Origin: Prevotella dentasini JCM 15908
GTDB lineage: Bacteria > Bacteroidota > Bacteroidia > Bacteroidales > Bacteroidaceae
Direction: 5' to 3'
DNA length: 64,000 nt
NCBI RefSeq assembly: GCF_000614065.1
Contig: NZ_BAKG01000014.1
Location: 25,114-89,113 of the forward strand
The translations under genes were made by a program, and so were the position numbers. A model generated the notes under the pieces. It was not told the DNA's origin. It made no database searches and was given only the letters and a program-made list of their open reading frames with translations. Of this stretch, positions 10,776 through 20,339 are shown piece by piece; position 1 is the first letter of the stretch; every line of letters starts with the position of its first letter.

Positions 10776-12209
10776 ATGAAGGTATATATATATAAGGTGG
10801 GACTCCTGCTTGCCGGGATTGGATTCTCGGTAGCAGGACTTCATGCTGGGGGGCATATTGCTCCGCTCCGTCAGGTACTCGATTCCACCCTCTCGCGGCC
10901 GGTCAGCGACAAGAGCGTCGTGGACGAGGTGGTTTGCGTGGTCGGCGACGAGCCGATTCTGAAGTCGGACATTGAGGTGATGAAACTTCAGGCTCAGGCC
11001 GAGGGTGTAAAGTGGAAGAATGGTAATGGCGACGGTGAAATAATGGAGCAGATTGCTGTTCAGAAGCTCTTTCTCCATCAGGCCGCTCTCGATAGTATTG
11101 ATGTTCCCGAGTCAGAAATAGCTCAAGGCATCGACCAACAGATAGATTACTGGATTTCCATGCCCCAGATTGGGTCGAAAGAGAAACTGGAAGAGTTTCA
11201 GCGCAAGAGTCTGGCGCAGATTCGGCAAGACTTGCACGATGACTATAAGAATCGCCAGCTGATGCAGAAGATGCAGGAGAAGCTCGTCAGCGACATCAAG
11301 GTCTCACCGTCTGAAGTCCGTGAGTATTTCAAGAATATGCCTTCCGACAGTCTGCCCGTGATTCCTACAATGGTCGAAGTGCAGATACTGACACAGACGC
11401 CACGGATAGAGCAGGAGGAAATCAACCGCATCAAGAATGAGCTTCGCTCATATACGGAGCGCGTAACCAAGGGAGAGACCTCGTTCCAGACGCTTGCGTC
11501 TCTTTATTCGCAGGATCCCGGCTCGGCGAGACGTGGAGGTGAACTGGGCTATATGGGACGCGGAATGTTGGATCCGGCTTTTGCAGCTGCCGCTTTCAAC
11601 CTGACGGATCCCCAAAAGCTCTCGAAGGTGGTGGAAAGTGAGTTTGGTTATCACATTATTCAGTTTGTTGACCGCCGCGGCGATAAGGTAAACTGCCGTC
11701 ATATCCTGCTCAAGCCCCGTGTCTCGGAGGCTTCCATAGAGGCGGCAAAGCTCCGTCTGGATTCCATAGGGAGTGATATTAGGGCCGGAAAGTTTACCTT
11801 TGACGGTGCCACGGCGTTCGTATCGGACGACAAGGATACGAAAAACAATCATGGACTGATGGTCAACTCTTCGGAAAATTCGCGTACTTCGCGGTTCAAG
11901 ATGAAGGACTTGCCCACCGAAGTGGCTCAGGTCGTGGAGACAATGGAAGTAGGCGACATTTCGGCTCCGTTCCAAATGGTCAACGAAAAAGGTAAGACGG
12001 TGTGCGCCATCGTCAAGCTGAAGAGCCGGATTCCCGAGCACCGTGCCACCATCACGGAAGATTTTCAGGCGATGAAGGACGTTGTTGTTGCCAAACGCAG
12101 GCAGGAGGTGCTGCACGACTGGATAGTCAGGAAGATAAAAGATACTTACGTAAGTATGAATCCACGTTATAAGAACAGCAAATTTGAATACGAAGGTTGG
12201 GTCAGATGA
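10776..12209 (+). CDS. surA: SurA-type periplasmic chaperone/peptidyl-prolyl isomerase (second)
   Basis: 477 residues with a signal peptide (YKVGLLLAGIGFSVAGLHAG). The SurA N-domain is recognisable in VDEVVCVVGDEPILKSDIE (about 49-67). Two parvulin domains follow: one at about 190-285 with GGELGYMGRGMLDPAFAAAA and SEFGYHIIQFVDR, and one at about 290-390 starting NCRHILLKPR. Of the two neighbours this is the closer match to SurA. Its stop codon overlaps the next start (ATGA at 12206-12209), which indicates translational coupling with the OstA-like gene. Confidence 0.9.
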   Translation: MKVYIYKVGLLLAGIGFSVAGLHAGGHIAPLRQVLDSTLSRPVSDKSVVDEVVCVVGDEPILKSDIEVMKLQAQAEGVKWKNGNGDGEIMEQIAVQKLFLHQAALDSIDVPESEIAQGIDQQIDYWISMPQIGSKEKLEEFQRKSLAQIRQDLHDDYKNRQLMQKMQEKLVSDIKVSPSEVREYFKNMPSDSLPVIPTMVEVQILTQTPRIEQEEINRIKNELRSYTERVTKGETSFQTLASLYSQDPGSARRGGELGYMGRGMLDPAFAAAAFNLTDPQKLSKVVESEFGYHIIQFVDRRGDKVNCRHILLKPRVSEASIEAAKLRLDSIGSDIRAGKFTFDGATAFVSDDKDTKNNHGLMVNSSENSRTSRFKMKDLPTEVAQVVETMEVGDISAPFQMVNEKGKTVCAIVKLKSRIPEHRATITEDFQAMKDVVVAKRRQEVLHDWIVRKIKDTYVSMNPRYKNSKFEYEGWVR

Positions 12210-14095
12210 CTTTGAATAACGACAGAAAAGCTGCGTCCGGTAGGCATAGAATCCTTTTTATATGGATTCTATGCCTGTTTGGACTATGTATGCCGATACA
12301 TTCGTGGGGGCAGAAACCTGTAGGGAAGAAGGGAGACAAGGTTTATCTGGATTATGCCGACAATCTCCGGCACAATCAGTATGAGATGCCCGATGTTCAG
12401 GTAGCTAAGGGAAACGTGAAATTCCGCTACAAGGACATGACGCTTCTGTGCGACAGTGCCTTCCTGAACGACAAGCAAAGCTCGTTCAAAGCCTTCGGGC
12501 ATGTCAGCCTGAGGCGTACTGACGGAACCCATATCACCTGTTCGCGTGCCTACTATGAGGGAATGTCGCAGATGATGCGTGCCCGTGAGAGGGTCGTCGT
12601 GCGTCAGCCGGGTAAGAATCTGCGTTGTGATAGTCTTGATTACAATATGACTACGGACGTAGCCAACTATTTCGGCGGTCGGGGAACGCTTGTCTATGGC
12701 ATCAATACGGTCGTTGCAGACATGGGCGACTATAATACGAAGACCCACGAGGCTAATTTCTATGGCGATGTGGTCATCCGCACTCCGAAATACCGCATCA
12801 ATACTCCCACGGCTCACGGCAATACGGAAACGGGACTGATACATGTATTGGGAGAATCGGTTATCCGTACGGTCAAGGGAGAGGTCGTCCATACCAAGGA
12901 TGGAACCTATGACAGTAAGACTGACCATCTGGAACTGGTCGGACGCTCTACCATCACCTCACCGCAACGCGACGTGGAGGGGGATAACATTACCTATAAT
13001 AGTACGACGGGGGATGCCGAAGGACACGGGAATGTTAAAATAGTGGACAAGGTGAACCGTAGAACCATTACGGGGGAGGATGTTGTGTATAACGCGCGAA
13101 CCGGCTACAGCGAGGGGAGAGGCAAGGTAAAGGTGGTAGACGAGAAGGTTCAGCGCACGATTACGGGCGACGAGGTAGTCTACAATGCCAAGACCGGGCA
13201 CAGCGAAGGACACGGAAACGTGAAGATTGTGGACAAACTGAAGAACCGTACCATCACGGGGCGCGACCTGATATACAACAGCAACACGCACATAGGGGAA
13301 GGACGGGGCGACGTCTACTACATAGACTATAAGAATAAACATGCTTTCTATGGCGACTATGTGCACTATACGGACTCTGCTGCCATTGCCTTCGGTGGTA
13401 AACCCGGCACGGTGGCAAAGGATTTCTCGCAGGGCGATACGCTGTTTGTCCATGCCGACACGGTCAGCATGAAGGCTTTCCGCCTGAATACGCCCGAAGT
13501 GTACCGCGAAGTGTATGGGGTCAACAATGTAAGAGCCTATCGCACGGATGTACAGTCGGTATGCGGATTTCTCGTTGCCAACTCAAAGGACTCGTGCCTG
13601 ACCCTGCATGAAGACCCTGTCGTGTGGAACGGAAACCGTCAGTTGGTCGGGGACTCCATAAAGGCGTACATGAATGGAAGGATGGTACGGAAGGCATACG
13701 TCTACGGAAACGCCTTTTCGATAGAAGCACTGACGGATGGTCAGCATTTCAATCAGATTTCTTCACGGAATATGGAGGCTGACTTCGTGGACGGAAAGAT
13801 ACGCCGTGTCGATGCCATATCCAATGTTCTGTCGCTCTATTATCGCGCGGACGAGAAGGACAGTACGCTTCTTGTCGGGGTGAATTACTCGGAAACGGAT
13901 ACGCTGAGAATGTTTATGACACCGGAAAGACGGCTGGACAGAATCTGGACATCGAAGATAAAGGGGACTTTCTATCCCATGTTGCAGATTCCTGCCGACA
14001 AGACGGAGTTGCCAAACTTCCACTGGTACGAGCAGATAAGCCGCGCGACAAGTTCGACATATACCGCCGGGCTGGGAGAAAGGACGAGGGAGTAG
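12206..14095 (+). CDS. OstA/LptA-like periplasmic protein with internal tandem repeats
   Basis: About 629 residues. A signal/anchor helix (ILFIWILCLFGLCMPIHSWG) is followed by an OstA-like domain (VYLDYADNLRHNQYEMPDVQ, VAKGNVKFRYKDMTLLCDSA), the beta-jellyroll class that binds lipopolysaccharide between membranes. Residues about 257-380 contain four tandem units of about 31 residues, each with (V/I)xYNxxTGxxEGxGxVKxVD and ending in RTITG. ATG 12206 overlaps the surA stop; a TTG at 12197 is the alternative start. The partnership with SurA suggests a role in LPS export or outer membrane assembly. It is much longer than E. coli LptA but lacks the LptD barrel, so the exact role is inference. Confidence 0.8.
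   Translation: MTLNNDRKAASGRHRILFIWILCLFGLCMPIHSWGQKPVGKKGDKVYLDYADNLRHNQYEMPDVQVAKGNVKFRYKDMTLLCDSAFLNDKQSSFKAFGHVSLRRTDGTHITCSRAYYEGMSQMMRARERVVVRQPGKNLRCDSLDYNMTTDVANYFGGRGTLVYGINTVVADMGDYNTKTHEANFYGDVVIRTPKYRINTPTAHGNTETGLIHVLGESVIRTVKGEVVHTKDGTYDSKTDHLELVGRSTITSPQRDVEGDNITYNSTTGDAEGHGNVKIVDKVNRRTITGEDVVYNARTGYSEGRGKVKVVDEKVQRTITGDEVVYNAKTGHSEGHGNVKIVDKLKNRTITGRDLIYNSNTHIGEGRGDVYYIDYKNKHAFYGDYVHYTDSAAIAFGGKPGTVAKDFSQGDTLFVHADTVSMKAFRLNTPEVYREVYGVNNVRAYRTDVQSVCGFLVANSKDSCLTLHEDPVVWNGNRQLVGDSIKAYMNGRMVRKAYVYGNAFSIEALTDGQHFNQISSRNMEADFVDGKIRRVDAISNVLSLYYRADEKDSTLLVGVNYSETDTLRMFMTPERRLDRIWTSKIKGTFYPMLQIPADKTELPNFHWYEQISRATSSTYTAGLGERTRE
12979..13356 (+). repeat. Four in-frame ~93-bp repeats inside the OstA-like gene
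   Basis: Units begin GDNITYN, GEDVVYN, GDEVVYN and GRDLIYN and carry EGHGNVKIVD, EGRGKVKVVD, EGHGNVKIVD and EGRGDVYYID. Units 1 and 3 share EGHGNVKIVDK exactly. The fourth is the most diverged. Confidence 0.75.
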
Positions 14096-14231
14096 TCAGA
14101 AGGAGAGAAACGGTAGTACCACCCCGGCAGAGAATATTGGACAGATAGGCTGCTTGGGATGCTGACAAATCCCCGGTTTTTATCGTGCCAACAATAGTTC
14201 GTTACTTCATTTCACCTCATTCCATATAACA

Positions 14232-14519
14232 ATGTCCCTTTTTCATCAACCCCAACCGCGCCGATTCCATCACGAATATATTTATGTGGACGAGCGGAAA
14301 GAGCGTCTTCGGAAGTTGGAGGAGAAGGCCCGTGCCGAGTTGGGGCAGACTTCGCAGCCGCTTTCCACCCGGGAGGAACTGCATCAGGCGTTTGTCGGGA
14401 GCACCGTTCATCTTCGCAGACGTGAGCGGAAACGGTCGCAAGGTAGCTTCCTTACGACAATAGGCATGTCGGTCGTACTGATTGTCGTGTTGATGATATT
14501 GTTTTTCTATTTAATTTGA
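14232..14519 (+). CDS. Small single-pass membrane protein upstream of mutL
   Basis: 95 residues. The N-terminal 70 residues are charged and cytoplasmic ([17 protein letters not shown], predicted helical, then HLRRRERKR). A C-terminal transmembrane helix follows ([20 protein letters not shown]) and ends the protein. The basic stretch before the helix fits an Nin-Cout tail anchor. It ends 8 bp before the mutL ATG, so the two are probably cotranscribed. I recognise no named family and no function can be assigned. Confidence 0.6.
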   Translation: MSLFHQPQPRRFHHEYIYVDERKERLRKLEEKARAELGQTSQPLSTREELHQAFVGSTVHLRRRERKRSQGSFLTTIGMSVVLIVVLMILFFYLI

Positions 14520-14527
14520 GTGCAAAA

Positions 14528-16381
14528 ATGAGTGATATAATCCAACTTTTACCCGATAGCGTTGCTAACCAGATAGCAGCAGGCGAGGTTATTCAGCGTC
14601 CTGCCTCCGTCATTAAGGAGCTTGTAGAAAACGCTGTCGATGCCGGGGCCAAAACTGTCAATGTGTTGGTTGTGGATGCCGGACGCACTTCGATACAGGT
14701 AATAGACGACGGGAAAGGCATGTCGGAGACCGATGCACGCCTTTCCTTCGAACGGCATGCTACTTCCAAGATACGCAATGCGGCCGATTTGTTTTCTCTC
14801 CGCACGATGGGCTTCCGTGGAGAAGCCCTTGCCTCGGTAGCCGCTGTGTCGCAGATAGAACTCAAGACGCGGCAGGAAAGCGACGAAATTGGCACTTGCC
14901 TGACTATATCGGGCAGTAAGTTTACGGGGCAGGAGTCTTGTTCGTGCCCCATCGGGAGCAACTTTCTGATAGAAAACCTCTTCTTCAACGTGCCGGCAAG
15001 GCGCAAGTTCCTCAAGTCTAATACGACGGAACTGAACAATATCATTTCCGCCTTTGAGCGGATAGCACTGGTCTATCCGCAGATAGCGTTCACCCTGCAC
15101 AGCAATGGGGTGGAAATGTTCTCGCTGAAGGCTTGCAGTTTGCGCCAACGCATCGTGGAAGTGTTCGGAAAGAAGCTCAATCAGAATCTTCTGCCCGTAG
15201 ATGTCGAGACGACTTTGTGTAAGGTGCATGGCTTTATCGGCAAGCCTGAAGCTGCAAGGAAGAAAGGCGCACTGCAATATTTCTTTGTCAATGGCCGCTA
15301 TATGAAGCATCCGTATTTCGCCAAGGCTGTCCTTCAGGCCTACGACCGTCTGATTCCACTTGGCGAACAGGTGCATTTCTTTCTTTATTTTGACGTTCCG
15401 GCAGAGAATATCGACGTGAATATCCATCCGACGAAGACCGAGATAAAGTTTGAAAACGAACAGGCTATCTGGCAGATTCTCCTTGCTGCGGTAAAGGAGG
15501 CGATAGGAAAGTTCAATGATGTCCCCTCCATCGACTTTGATATGGAAGGGAAACCCGACATCCCTGTTTTCAATCCGCATGCCGATATTCTCGCTCCGAA
15601 GGTAAAATACAATCCCAATTACAACCCTTTCAGGGAGACTCCACATCCCAAGATGCCCGTTGCGCCTGATGGGTGGGAGGAACTTTATGCCGGACTGGAG
15701 GGCAGTCAGGAAACCACTGCGCCTTCTCCAGCCCTTTTTGACAAGACTGTTGATGGTTCGTCTTCCACCGGGTATCAGGCGGACTCGCCGTCAGAAAATT
15801 CCCAAATAGCTGAAGAGAAGTCGCCGGCTCACTATCAGTACAAGGGCTGCTATATTATGACGGCTGTCAAGTCGGGCCTGATGATTATAGACCAGCACCG
15901 CGCTCATATACGCATCTTGTACGAAGAATACCTGCGGAGGGCAGAGGAGCACAAGGCACATACCCAAAAGCTTCTTTTCCCCGAGATGGTTCATTTCCCC
16001 GTATCCAGCGGTCTGACCGTTCAAGACCTGCTTCCCGAATTGCGCGAGATGGGCTTTGACCTGTCCGACCTTGGCGGCGGCAGCTATGCCGTCAACGGAG
16101 TTCCTGCCGGCATCGACGGTCTGAACGCAGTCGCTCTCGTTACCGACATGGTGGCATCGGCAGCAGACTGCGGTACGTCTGTTAAGGAAGAAGTCAGCAA
16201 GGCACTTGCCTTGAGTCTGGCGCGCAACGCTGCTATTCCTCACGGACAGGTGTTGAGCAATACTGAGATGGAGAATATCGTCAACGGACTCTTTGCCTGT
16301 AGCAACGTCAACTATACTCCTGACGGCAAGTCTGTGCTTGCCATATTGAAGCAATCGGAGATCGAGCATCTGCTGGGATAG
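14528..16381 (+). CDS. mutL: DNA mismatch repair protein MutL
   Basis: 617 residues from the ATG at 14528 ([20 protein letters not shown]). The GHKL ATPase is intact: [11 protein letters not shown] carries the catalytic Glu and Asn, followed by DDGKGM and [14 protein letters not shown]. The transducer includes [11 protein letters not shown]. The C-terminal dimerisation domain spans about 440-617. The metal-dependent endonuclease motif of many MutL proteins (DQHAxxExxxxE) reads [12 protein letters not shown] here, lacking the first Glu, and the CPHGRP motif is replaced by YTPDGKSV. Nicking activity is therefore doubtful. This may be normal for the phylum. Confidence 0.95.
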   Translation: MSDIIQLLPDSVANQIAAGEVIQRPASVIKELVENAVDAGAKTVNVLVVDAGRTSIQVIDDGKGMSETDARLSFERHATSKIRNAADLFSLRTMGFRGEALASVAAVSQIELKTRQESDEIGTCLTISGSKFTGQESCSCPIGSNFLIENLFFNVPARRKFLKSNTTELNNIISAFERIALVYPQIAFTLHSNGVEMFSLKACSLRQRIVEVFGKKLNQNLLPVDVETTLCKVHGFIGKPEAARKKGALQYFFVNGRYMKHPYFAKAVLQAYDRLIPLGEQVHFFLYFDVPAENIDVNIHPTKTEIKFENEQAIWQILLAAVKEAIGKFNDVPSIDFDMEGKPDIPVFNPHADILAPKVKYNPNYNPFRETPHPKMPVAPDGWEELYAGLEGSQETTAPSPALFDKTVDGSSSTGYQADSPSENSQIAEEKSPAHYQYKGCYIMTAVKSGLMIIDQHRAHIRILYEEYLRRAEEHKAHTQKLLFPEMVHFPVSSGLTVQDLLPELREMGFDLSDLGGGSYAVNGVPAGIDGLNAVALVTDMVASAADCGTSVKEEVSKALALSLARNAAIPHGQVLSNTEMENIVNGLFACSNVNYTPDGKSVLAILKQSEIEHLLG

Positions 16382-16496
16382 CCGTTTTTTGCCTAAAAAG
16401 TGCTTTTTGAGCTGTATTTCTTGATTAATGTTATGTTCTTATCCCTATAAAATATAGTTTTTTCAGTGGAAATATGTCTTTGTGAAAAAAAAACAC

Positions 16497-16504
16497 TAAC
16501 TTTG
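16497..16504 (+). promoter_or_regulatory. -7 element of the OmpA-family porin gene
   Basis: TAACTTTG, 69 bp upstream of the ATG at 16574. The AT-rich leader that follows is typical of abundant outer membrane protein genes. The -33 element is not clear: a TTTG at 16479 is only 14 bp away. Confidence 0.5.
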
Positions 16505-16573
16505 CAAACAAATTCAATTTGTAATAGCTTACTAATGATTTTAGACATTTAGAACAATTAATAAAAATAAATT

Positions 16574-17734
16574 ATGAGAAAGTTTTTAATGGTATTAGCA
16601 TTTGCTGGCGCATCAGTTGCCGGCTTTGCGCAGGACGCTGCTACTCAAAAGTATAGCGTAGCTACGAACTCTTTTTGGAACAACTGGTTTGTTCAGGTAG
16701 GTGCAGATTGGAATGCTTGGTATTCCGGTCAGGAGCACGGACGCAACGCATCCATCAGCCCAATCAAGAGCTTCCGTTCCAATCCGGGTGCAGCTGTAGC
16801 TGTCGGCAAGTGGTTTACACCGGGTCTCGGTCTCCGTCTTAAGGCACAGGGCATCTGGGGCAAGCGCGTAGGTGCTTCTGTCAACCCCAACTCCCGTCTC
16901 GACAATAGCAACAAGTACTGGGTAGGTCAGGGTCAGGTAATGTTCAACATGAGCAACCTGCTCCTCGGTTACAACCCGGAGCGTGTATGGAATGTTATTC
17001 CTTTCGCAGGTGCAGGTGTTAGCCGTTCTATGAGCGCAAATCGCTACGCTTTCGGCGGTAGCGTAGGCTTGCAGTCGGCATGGAAGCTCAGCGACAAGTT
17101 CGGTGTATATGCCGAGGCTGGTTGGAACTGCTTCTCTGGCGACTTCGACGGTGTAGGCGGCACAATGAGCAATAACCGCGGTTGGGACAAGCGCGACAAC
17201 AACCTCTATGTAGAGCTTGGTCTGAATTTCAACCTCGGCAAGTCTACATGGGACAGAGTTCCAGATGTTGACGCTATCAATGCACAGCATCAGGCTGCCC
17301 TTGACGCGCTGAACGCAAGACTCCGCGATTCTGAGGCAGAAAATGCCCGCCTGCGCGATGCACTCGCTAATCAGAAGCCGGTAGAGACCGTATCTCAGTC
17401 TGTTAAGGAACTGGTTACAACTCCTATCTCTGTATTCTTCAACCTCAACAGAACCGACATCGCTTCTCAGAAGGATCTCGTAAACGTTCAGGCTCTTGCC
17501 AAGTACGCACAGGACAACAACAACAGCCTCGTTGTAACAGGTTATGCTGACAGCGCAACAGGTTCTGCCGAGTACAACCAGAAGCTGTCTGAAAAGCGTG
17601 CAGAGACTGTTGCTAACGAACTCGTCAAGATGGGCGTAGCTTCCAGCAAGATTACTACCGTTGGTAAGGGTGGCGTTGAGACTCTGTCTCCTATCTCTTT
17701 CAACCGTCGTGCTACTGTTCAGGTTGCTGAATAA
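16574..17734 (+). CDS. OmpA-family outer membrane porin
   Basis: 386 residues. Signal peptide to about residue 20 (MRKFLMVLAFAGASVAGFAQ). A beta-barrel of alternating aromatic strands spans to about 225 (NNWFVQVGADWNAWYSG; NLYVELGLNFNLG). A short coiled linker follows (ALNARLRDSEAENARLRDAL). The C-terminal OmpA peptidoglycan-binding domain covers about 275-386 (ISVFFNLNRTDI, VTGYADSATGSAEYN, LSEKRAETVANEL). Codon use looks strongly biased, as in a major surface protein. It stands alone, with its own promoter region and a strong terminator. It anchors the outer membrane to peptidoglycan and may form a general pore. Confidence 0.9.
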   Translation: MRKFLMVLAFAGASVAGFAQDAATQKYSVATNSFWNNWFVQVGADWNAWYSGQEHGRNASISPIKSFRSNPGAAVAVGKWFTPGLGLRLKAQGIWGKRVGASVNPNSRLDNSNKYWVGQGQVMFNMSNLLLGYNPERVWNVIPFAGAGVSRSMSANRYAFGGSVGLQSAWKLSDKFGVYAEAGWNCFSGDFDGVGGTMSNNRGWDKRDNNLYVELGLNFNLGKSTWDRVPDVDAINAQHQAALDALNARLRDSEAENARLRDALANQKPVETVSQSVKELVTTPISVFFNLNRTDIASQKDLVNVQALAKYAQDNNNSLVVTGYADSATGSAEYNQKLSEKRAETVANELVKMGVASSKITTVGKGGVETLSPISFNRRATVQVAE

Positions 17735-17766
17735 TCCACGCTTAGGTATAAAACAGATTTATCAGA

Positions 17767-17800
17767 GTGTCTGCTCCGCAATGGGGCAGACACTTTTTTT
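17767..17800 (+). terminator. Rho-independent terminator of the OmpA-family gene
   Basis: Stem GTGTCTGCTCC (17767-17777) pairs with GGGGCAGACAC (17783-17793) around a 5-base loop, followed by seven T. Confidence 0.9.
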
Positions 17801-18225
17801 GTATGCTAAGATGAAGGAGTCATGCCGGCTCCCTATCTCTGTTTGCGTACTATGACGGGCGTGCTGCCAGCACCGTTTCGTGGCTGTAGGGATAGCGGCG
17901 GGGAGGTGATAGTAGTAAGGTGCACATCGCTGTGGGATATAGGGAGTCGCAGGGAAGGGAGGGGGAGATAATGAAAGTGCCGTTTTCGCAGTGCCAGAGT
18001 GCCGCTTTGACCAAGCGAAAGCGGCACTTTCGCATGGTGAAAGCTATAAGGTCGGAAAATGATTGTAAATCAGGTGTTTACTCGTGTATAGGACTTTGCT
18101 CAACAGCCGGGAGAATGTCCCGCAGCCGTTGAAGGATGTTCTGATGACGGATAGGTGGGTTGTAGGTGTTGAAACCAACGGAAAAGCAGCGAGTGCCGGT
18201 TCTATGCCCTGATTGCCGTCGGCTG
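17801..18225. other. Intergenic region with palindromic element copy B
   Basis: About 425 bp between the porin terminator and the convergent LytTR gene. Apart from copy B (17973-18031) I see no gene, promoter or RNA that I can support. Confidence 0.5.
17973..18031. repeat. Dispersed palindromic element, copy B
   Basis: Arms GAAAGTGCCGTTTTCGC (17973-17989) and GCGAAAGCGGCACTTTC (18015-18031) are complementary with one mismatch. The inner part repeats the motif AGTGCCGCTTTGACCA. Confidence 0.75.
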
Positions 18226-18960
18226 TTACTTTCCCAGAAATTTGGAGTCGATGTACCGGGTAAAGCCATCGCGGTAGAGGTCTCCGATGGGTACGTAGGT
18301 GTTTTCGTCCATGATAATCCGGTTTTTGTTGACCTCCTGTATCTTCTTCAGGTTGACAATCCACGACCGGTGCACGCGCATGAAGCTGTCGGGCAGTCGT
18401 TCCTCCATTTTCTTCATGCTCAGGAGGACTATCAGCGGACGCTGTTTCCCGTCAATATATATTTTCATGTACTCGCTCATTCCCTCAATATAGCGTATGT
18501 CGCCCGTCTTGATGCGCACCACCTTGTGGTCGGTCTTCAGAAAGATGGCATCGTCCTCGTCGGGCATAGAGATGACAACTGGCTCCTGATGTTCAAGTTC
18601 GTACTGCCTTTTCACCTTTTGCGCTGCCTGCCGCAGGTCGTCCTCTGAGAATGGTTTCAGCAGGTAGTCTACGGCATCAACCTTGTAGCCTTCGACGGCA
18701 TAGTCGCTGTAGGCGGTTGTGAATACGACCAGAGGGTGCATGGCGAGCGAGCGGACGAAGTCGAGACCGTTGAGGTCGGGCATGTTTATGTCTATGAAGA
18801 TGGCATCAATCTGCTCTGTCTCCATCAGTTTTTTGGCTTCGAGCGCACTCTGACATTCTCCTGCCAGTATCAGAAAGGGCACTTCCCTGATGTAGGATGC
18901 CAGTTGTTGTAGTGCCAGTGGTTCGTCGTCGATGGCGAGTGTCCTGATTCTTGTTTCCAT
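18226..18960 (-). CDS. LytTR-family response regulator
   Basis: 244 residues. The receiver domain (1-120) has the acidic pair D11/D12, the phospho-acceptor in FIDINMPDLNG (D57), the Thr in VFTTAYSDYAVEGY, and a conserved Lys in LLKPFSEDDL. The LytTR DNA-binding domain (about 145-244) contains ISMPDEDDAIFLKTDHKVVR, YIEGMSEYMKIY and RVHRSWIVNLKKIQEVNKNRI. It is encoded 35 bp downstream of its histidine kinase in one operon. Regulated genes are unknown; in this family targets are often envelope or transport functions. Confidence 0.92.
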   Translation of the reverse strand: METRIRTLAIDDEPLALQQLASYIREVPFLILAGECQSALEAKKLMETEQIDAIFIDINMPDLNGLDFVRSLAMHPLVVFTTAYSDYAVEGYKVDAVDYLLKPFSEDDLRQAAQKVKRQYELEHQEPVVISMPDEDDAIFLKTDHKVVRIKTGDIRYIEGMSEYMKIYIDGKQRPLIVLLSMKKMEERLPDSFMRVHRSWIVNLKKIQEVNKNRIIMDENTYVPIGDLYRDGFTRYIDSKFLGK

Positions 18961-18995
18961 ATTTCGGTCGTTTTGAAGTCTTGTCCGGTCATGTA

Positions 18996-20153
18996 TTATT
19001 GTTCTGCTGACGGCTTTTCGTCTGTCAGGGGCAGGTTGAGCCTGACGCTGTATTCGTTTCCGGTGTCGTCAATGTTGAGCTGATAGTCCTCGTGGTAGAT
19101 GAGTTCGAGCCGCTTGCGCACGCTTGCCAGTCCTACTCCTCCCTTTTCGTTGGTACTCTCCGTGCCCTTGTTGTTGATGCAGCTGAAGCAGAGGCGTTGC
19201 CCGTCAGTTTTCAGGGCGATGTCGATATGGTTCTCCTGCTGATAGCTGACGCCATGCTTGAAGGCGTTTTCAACGAAGGTGATGAGCAGCAGGGGCGGAA
19301 TCTTTCCCTGAATGGGAGGTGTGGGGAGGCTGACGGATATTTTCAGCTTGTCGGTGAACCGCATTTGCATCAGCCGGATGTAGTTGCTGATGAAGTCGGC
19401 CTCCTTCTGTAGCGGTATGAAGGTGTTGTTTCCCTCGTAGAGTATGTACCTCATCATCTTCGACAGCACGATGATGGACGACTTGGCCTTGTCTGGGGCG
19501 ATGTCGACGAGGGCGTGTATGTTGTTCAGCGTGTTCATGAAGAAGTGTGGATTTATCTGGTATTTCAGATATTCCAGTTGTTGCTCGAGGTTCTTCCGCT
19601 TGAGTTCCTGTAGCTGTTTCTCGTCTTCGTTGGTCTTGAAAAAGAACTTCACTGCCAGATTCATGCCCAGCGTGAGCAGCAGGATGATGACGCTGATGAT
19701 GTCGACCTGCCACAGGAGGAAGGGACGGCGGCTGACCGGCTCTGCCGGGATGGCGAGCCGGTGCGTGCGGCAAGGTCTGATGGTTTCCTGTGTCTGGTTC
19801 TGCTGCTGCGTCAGCTCCGTCTGTGTGCCTGCCAGCCGGGGAGAGCGTCTTGGTGGGCGGGTCAGGATGGCAACGGTAATGAAGAGTACTGTCAGTGCGG
19901 CAACACAGGCGAAATAGAATCTCTTTCGCTTTTGCAAGACGATAAGCGGTGCGATGAAGAAGTTGTGCAGGAGGAAAATGCCGAAGTAGATGGACAGCAT
20001 GCGCCACACATGGGCTACGGCAATCCAGTCGAAGGTCTCATGCGAGTTGTTGGCTACCCTGACGTACATCGTGGCAATGGGCATCAGGAAAAGCAGAAGC
20101 CATATAATGGTGTGGACAATGTTTTCCTTTTTCTTGTTCAGTATCTTTCCCAT
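18996..20153 (-). CDS. LytS-type sensor histidine kinase (His_kinase family)
   Basis: 385 residues. Four hydrophobic segments are visible: IIWLLLFLMPIATMYV, ISIYFGIFLLHNFFIAPLIV-like, FYFACVAALTVLFITVAIL, and a fourth after a Pro/Arg/Gln-rich loop (VDIISVIILLLTLGMNLAV). A short coiled linker (KQLQELKRKNLEQQLEYLKYQ) follows. The phospho-acceptor is in YQINPHFFMNTLNNIHALV. The ATPase part has TFVENAFKHGVSY (N-box) and KGGVGLASVRKRLELIY (G-box). It transfers phosphate to the LytTR regulator encoded just downstream. Confidence 0.9.
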   Translation of the reverse strand: MGKILNKKKENIVHTIIWLLLFLMPIATMYVRVANNSHETFDWIAVAHVWRMLSIYFGIFLLHNFFIAPLIVLQKRKRFYFACVAALTVLFITVAILTRPPRRSPRLAGTQTELTQQQNQTQETIRPCRTHRLAIPAEPVSRRPFLLWQVDIISVIILLLTLGMNLAVKFFFKTNEDEKQLQELKRKNLEQQLEYLKYQINPHFFMNTLNNIHALVDIAPDKAKSSIIVLSKMMRYILYEGNNTFIPLQKEADFISNYIRLMQMRFTDKLKISVSLPTPPIQGKIPPLLLITFVENAFKHGVSYQQENHIDIALKTDGQRLCFSCINNKGTESTNEKGGVGLASVRKRLELIYHEDYQLNIDDTGNEYSVRLNLPLTDEKPSAEQ

Positions 20154-20339
20154 AGGCTTTCGGAGGGTGTCTTTTGCAGTCCTGACGGGCTGCCCTGTTG
20201 CGTTGTAGGTGAAGATGTTGCAGGCTGGCAGAGGTGCAGGAGTAATGAATCAGCAGTGGGCGGACAGCTGTTTTCGGTCGGTTTTCCGTTCTGTCCTGCC
20301 TGTCTTCATGCCGTCGTGGGGCACGGCTGCCGGTACTGG

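Noticed and set aside
9801..11078. 425-residue - strand frame
   Set aside because: It covers two SurA-like genes in antisense and has no recognisable motif.
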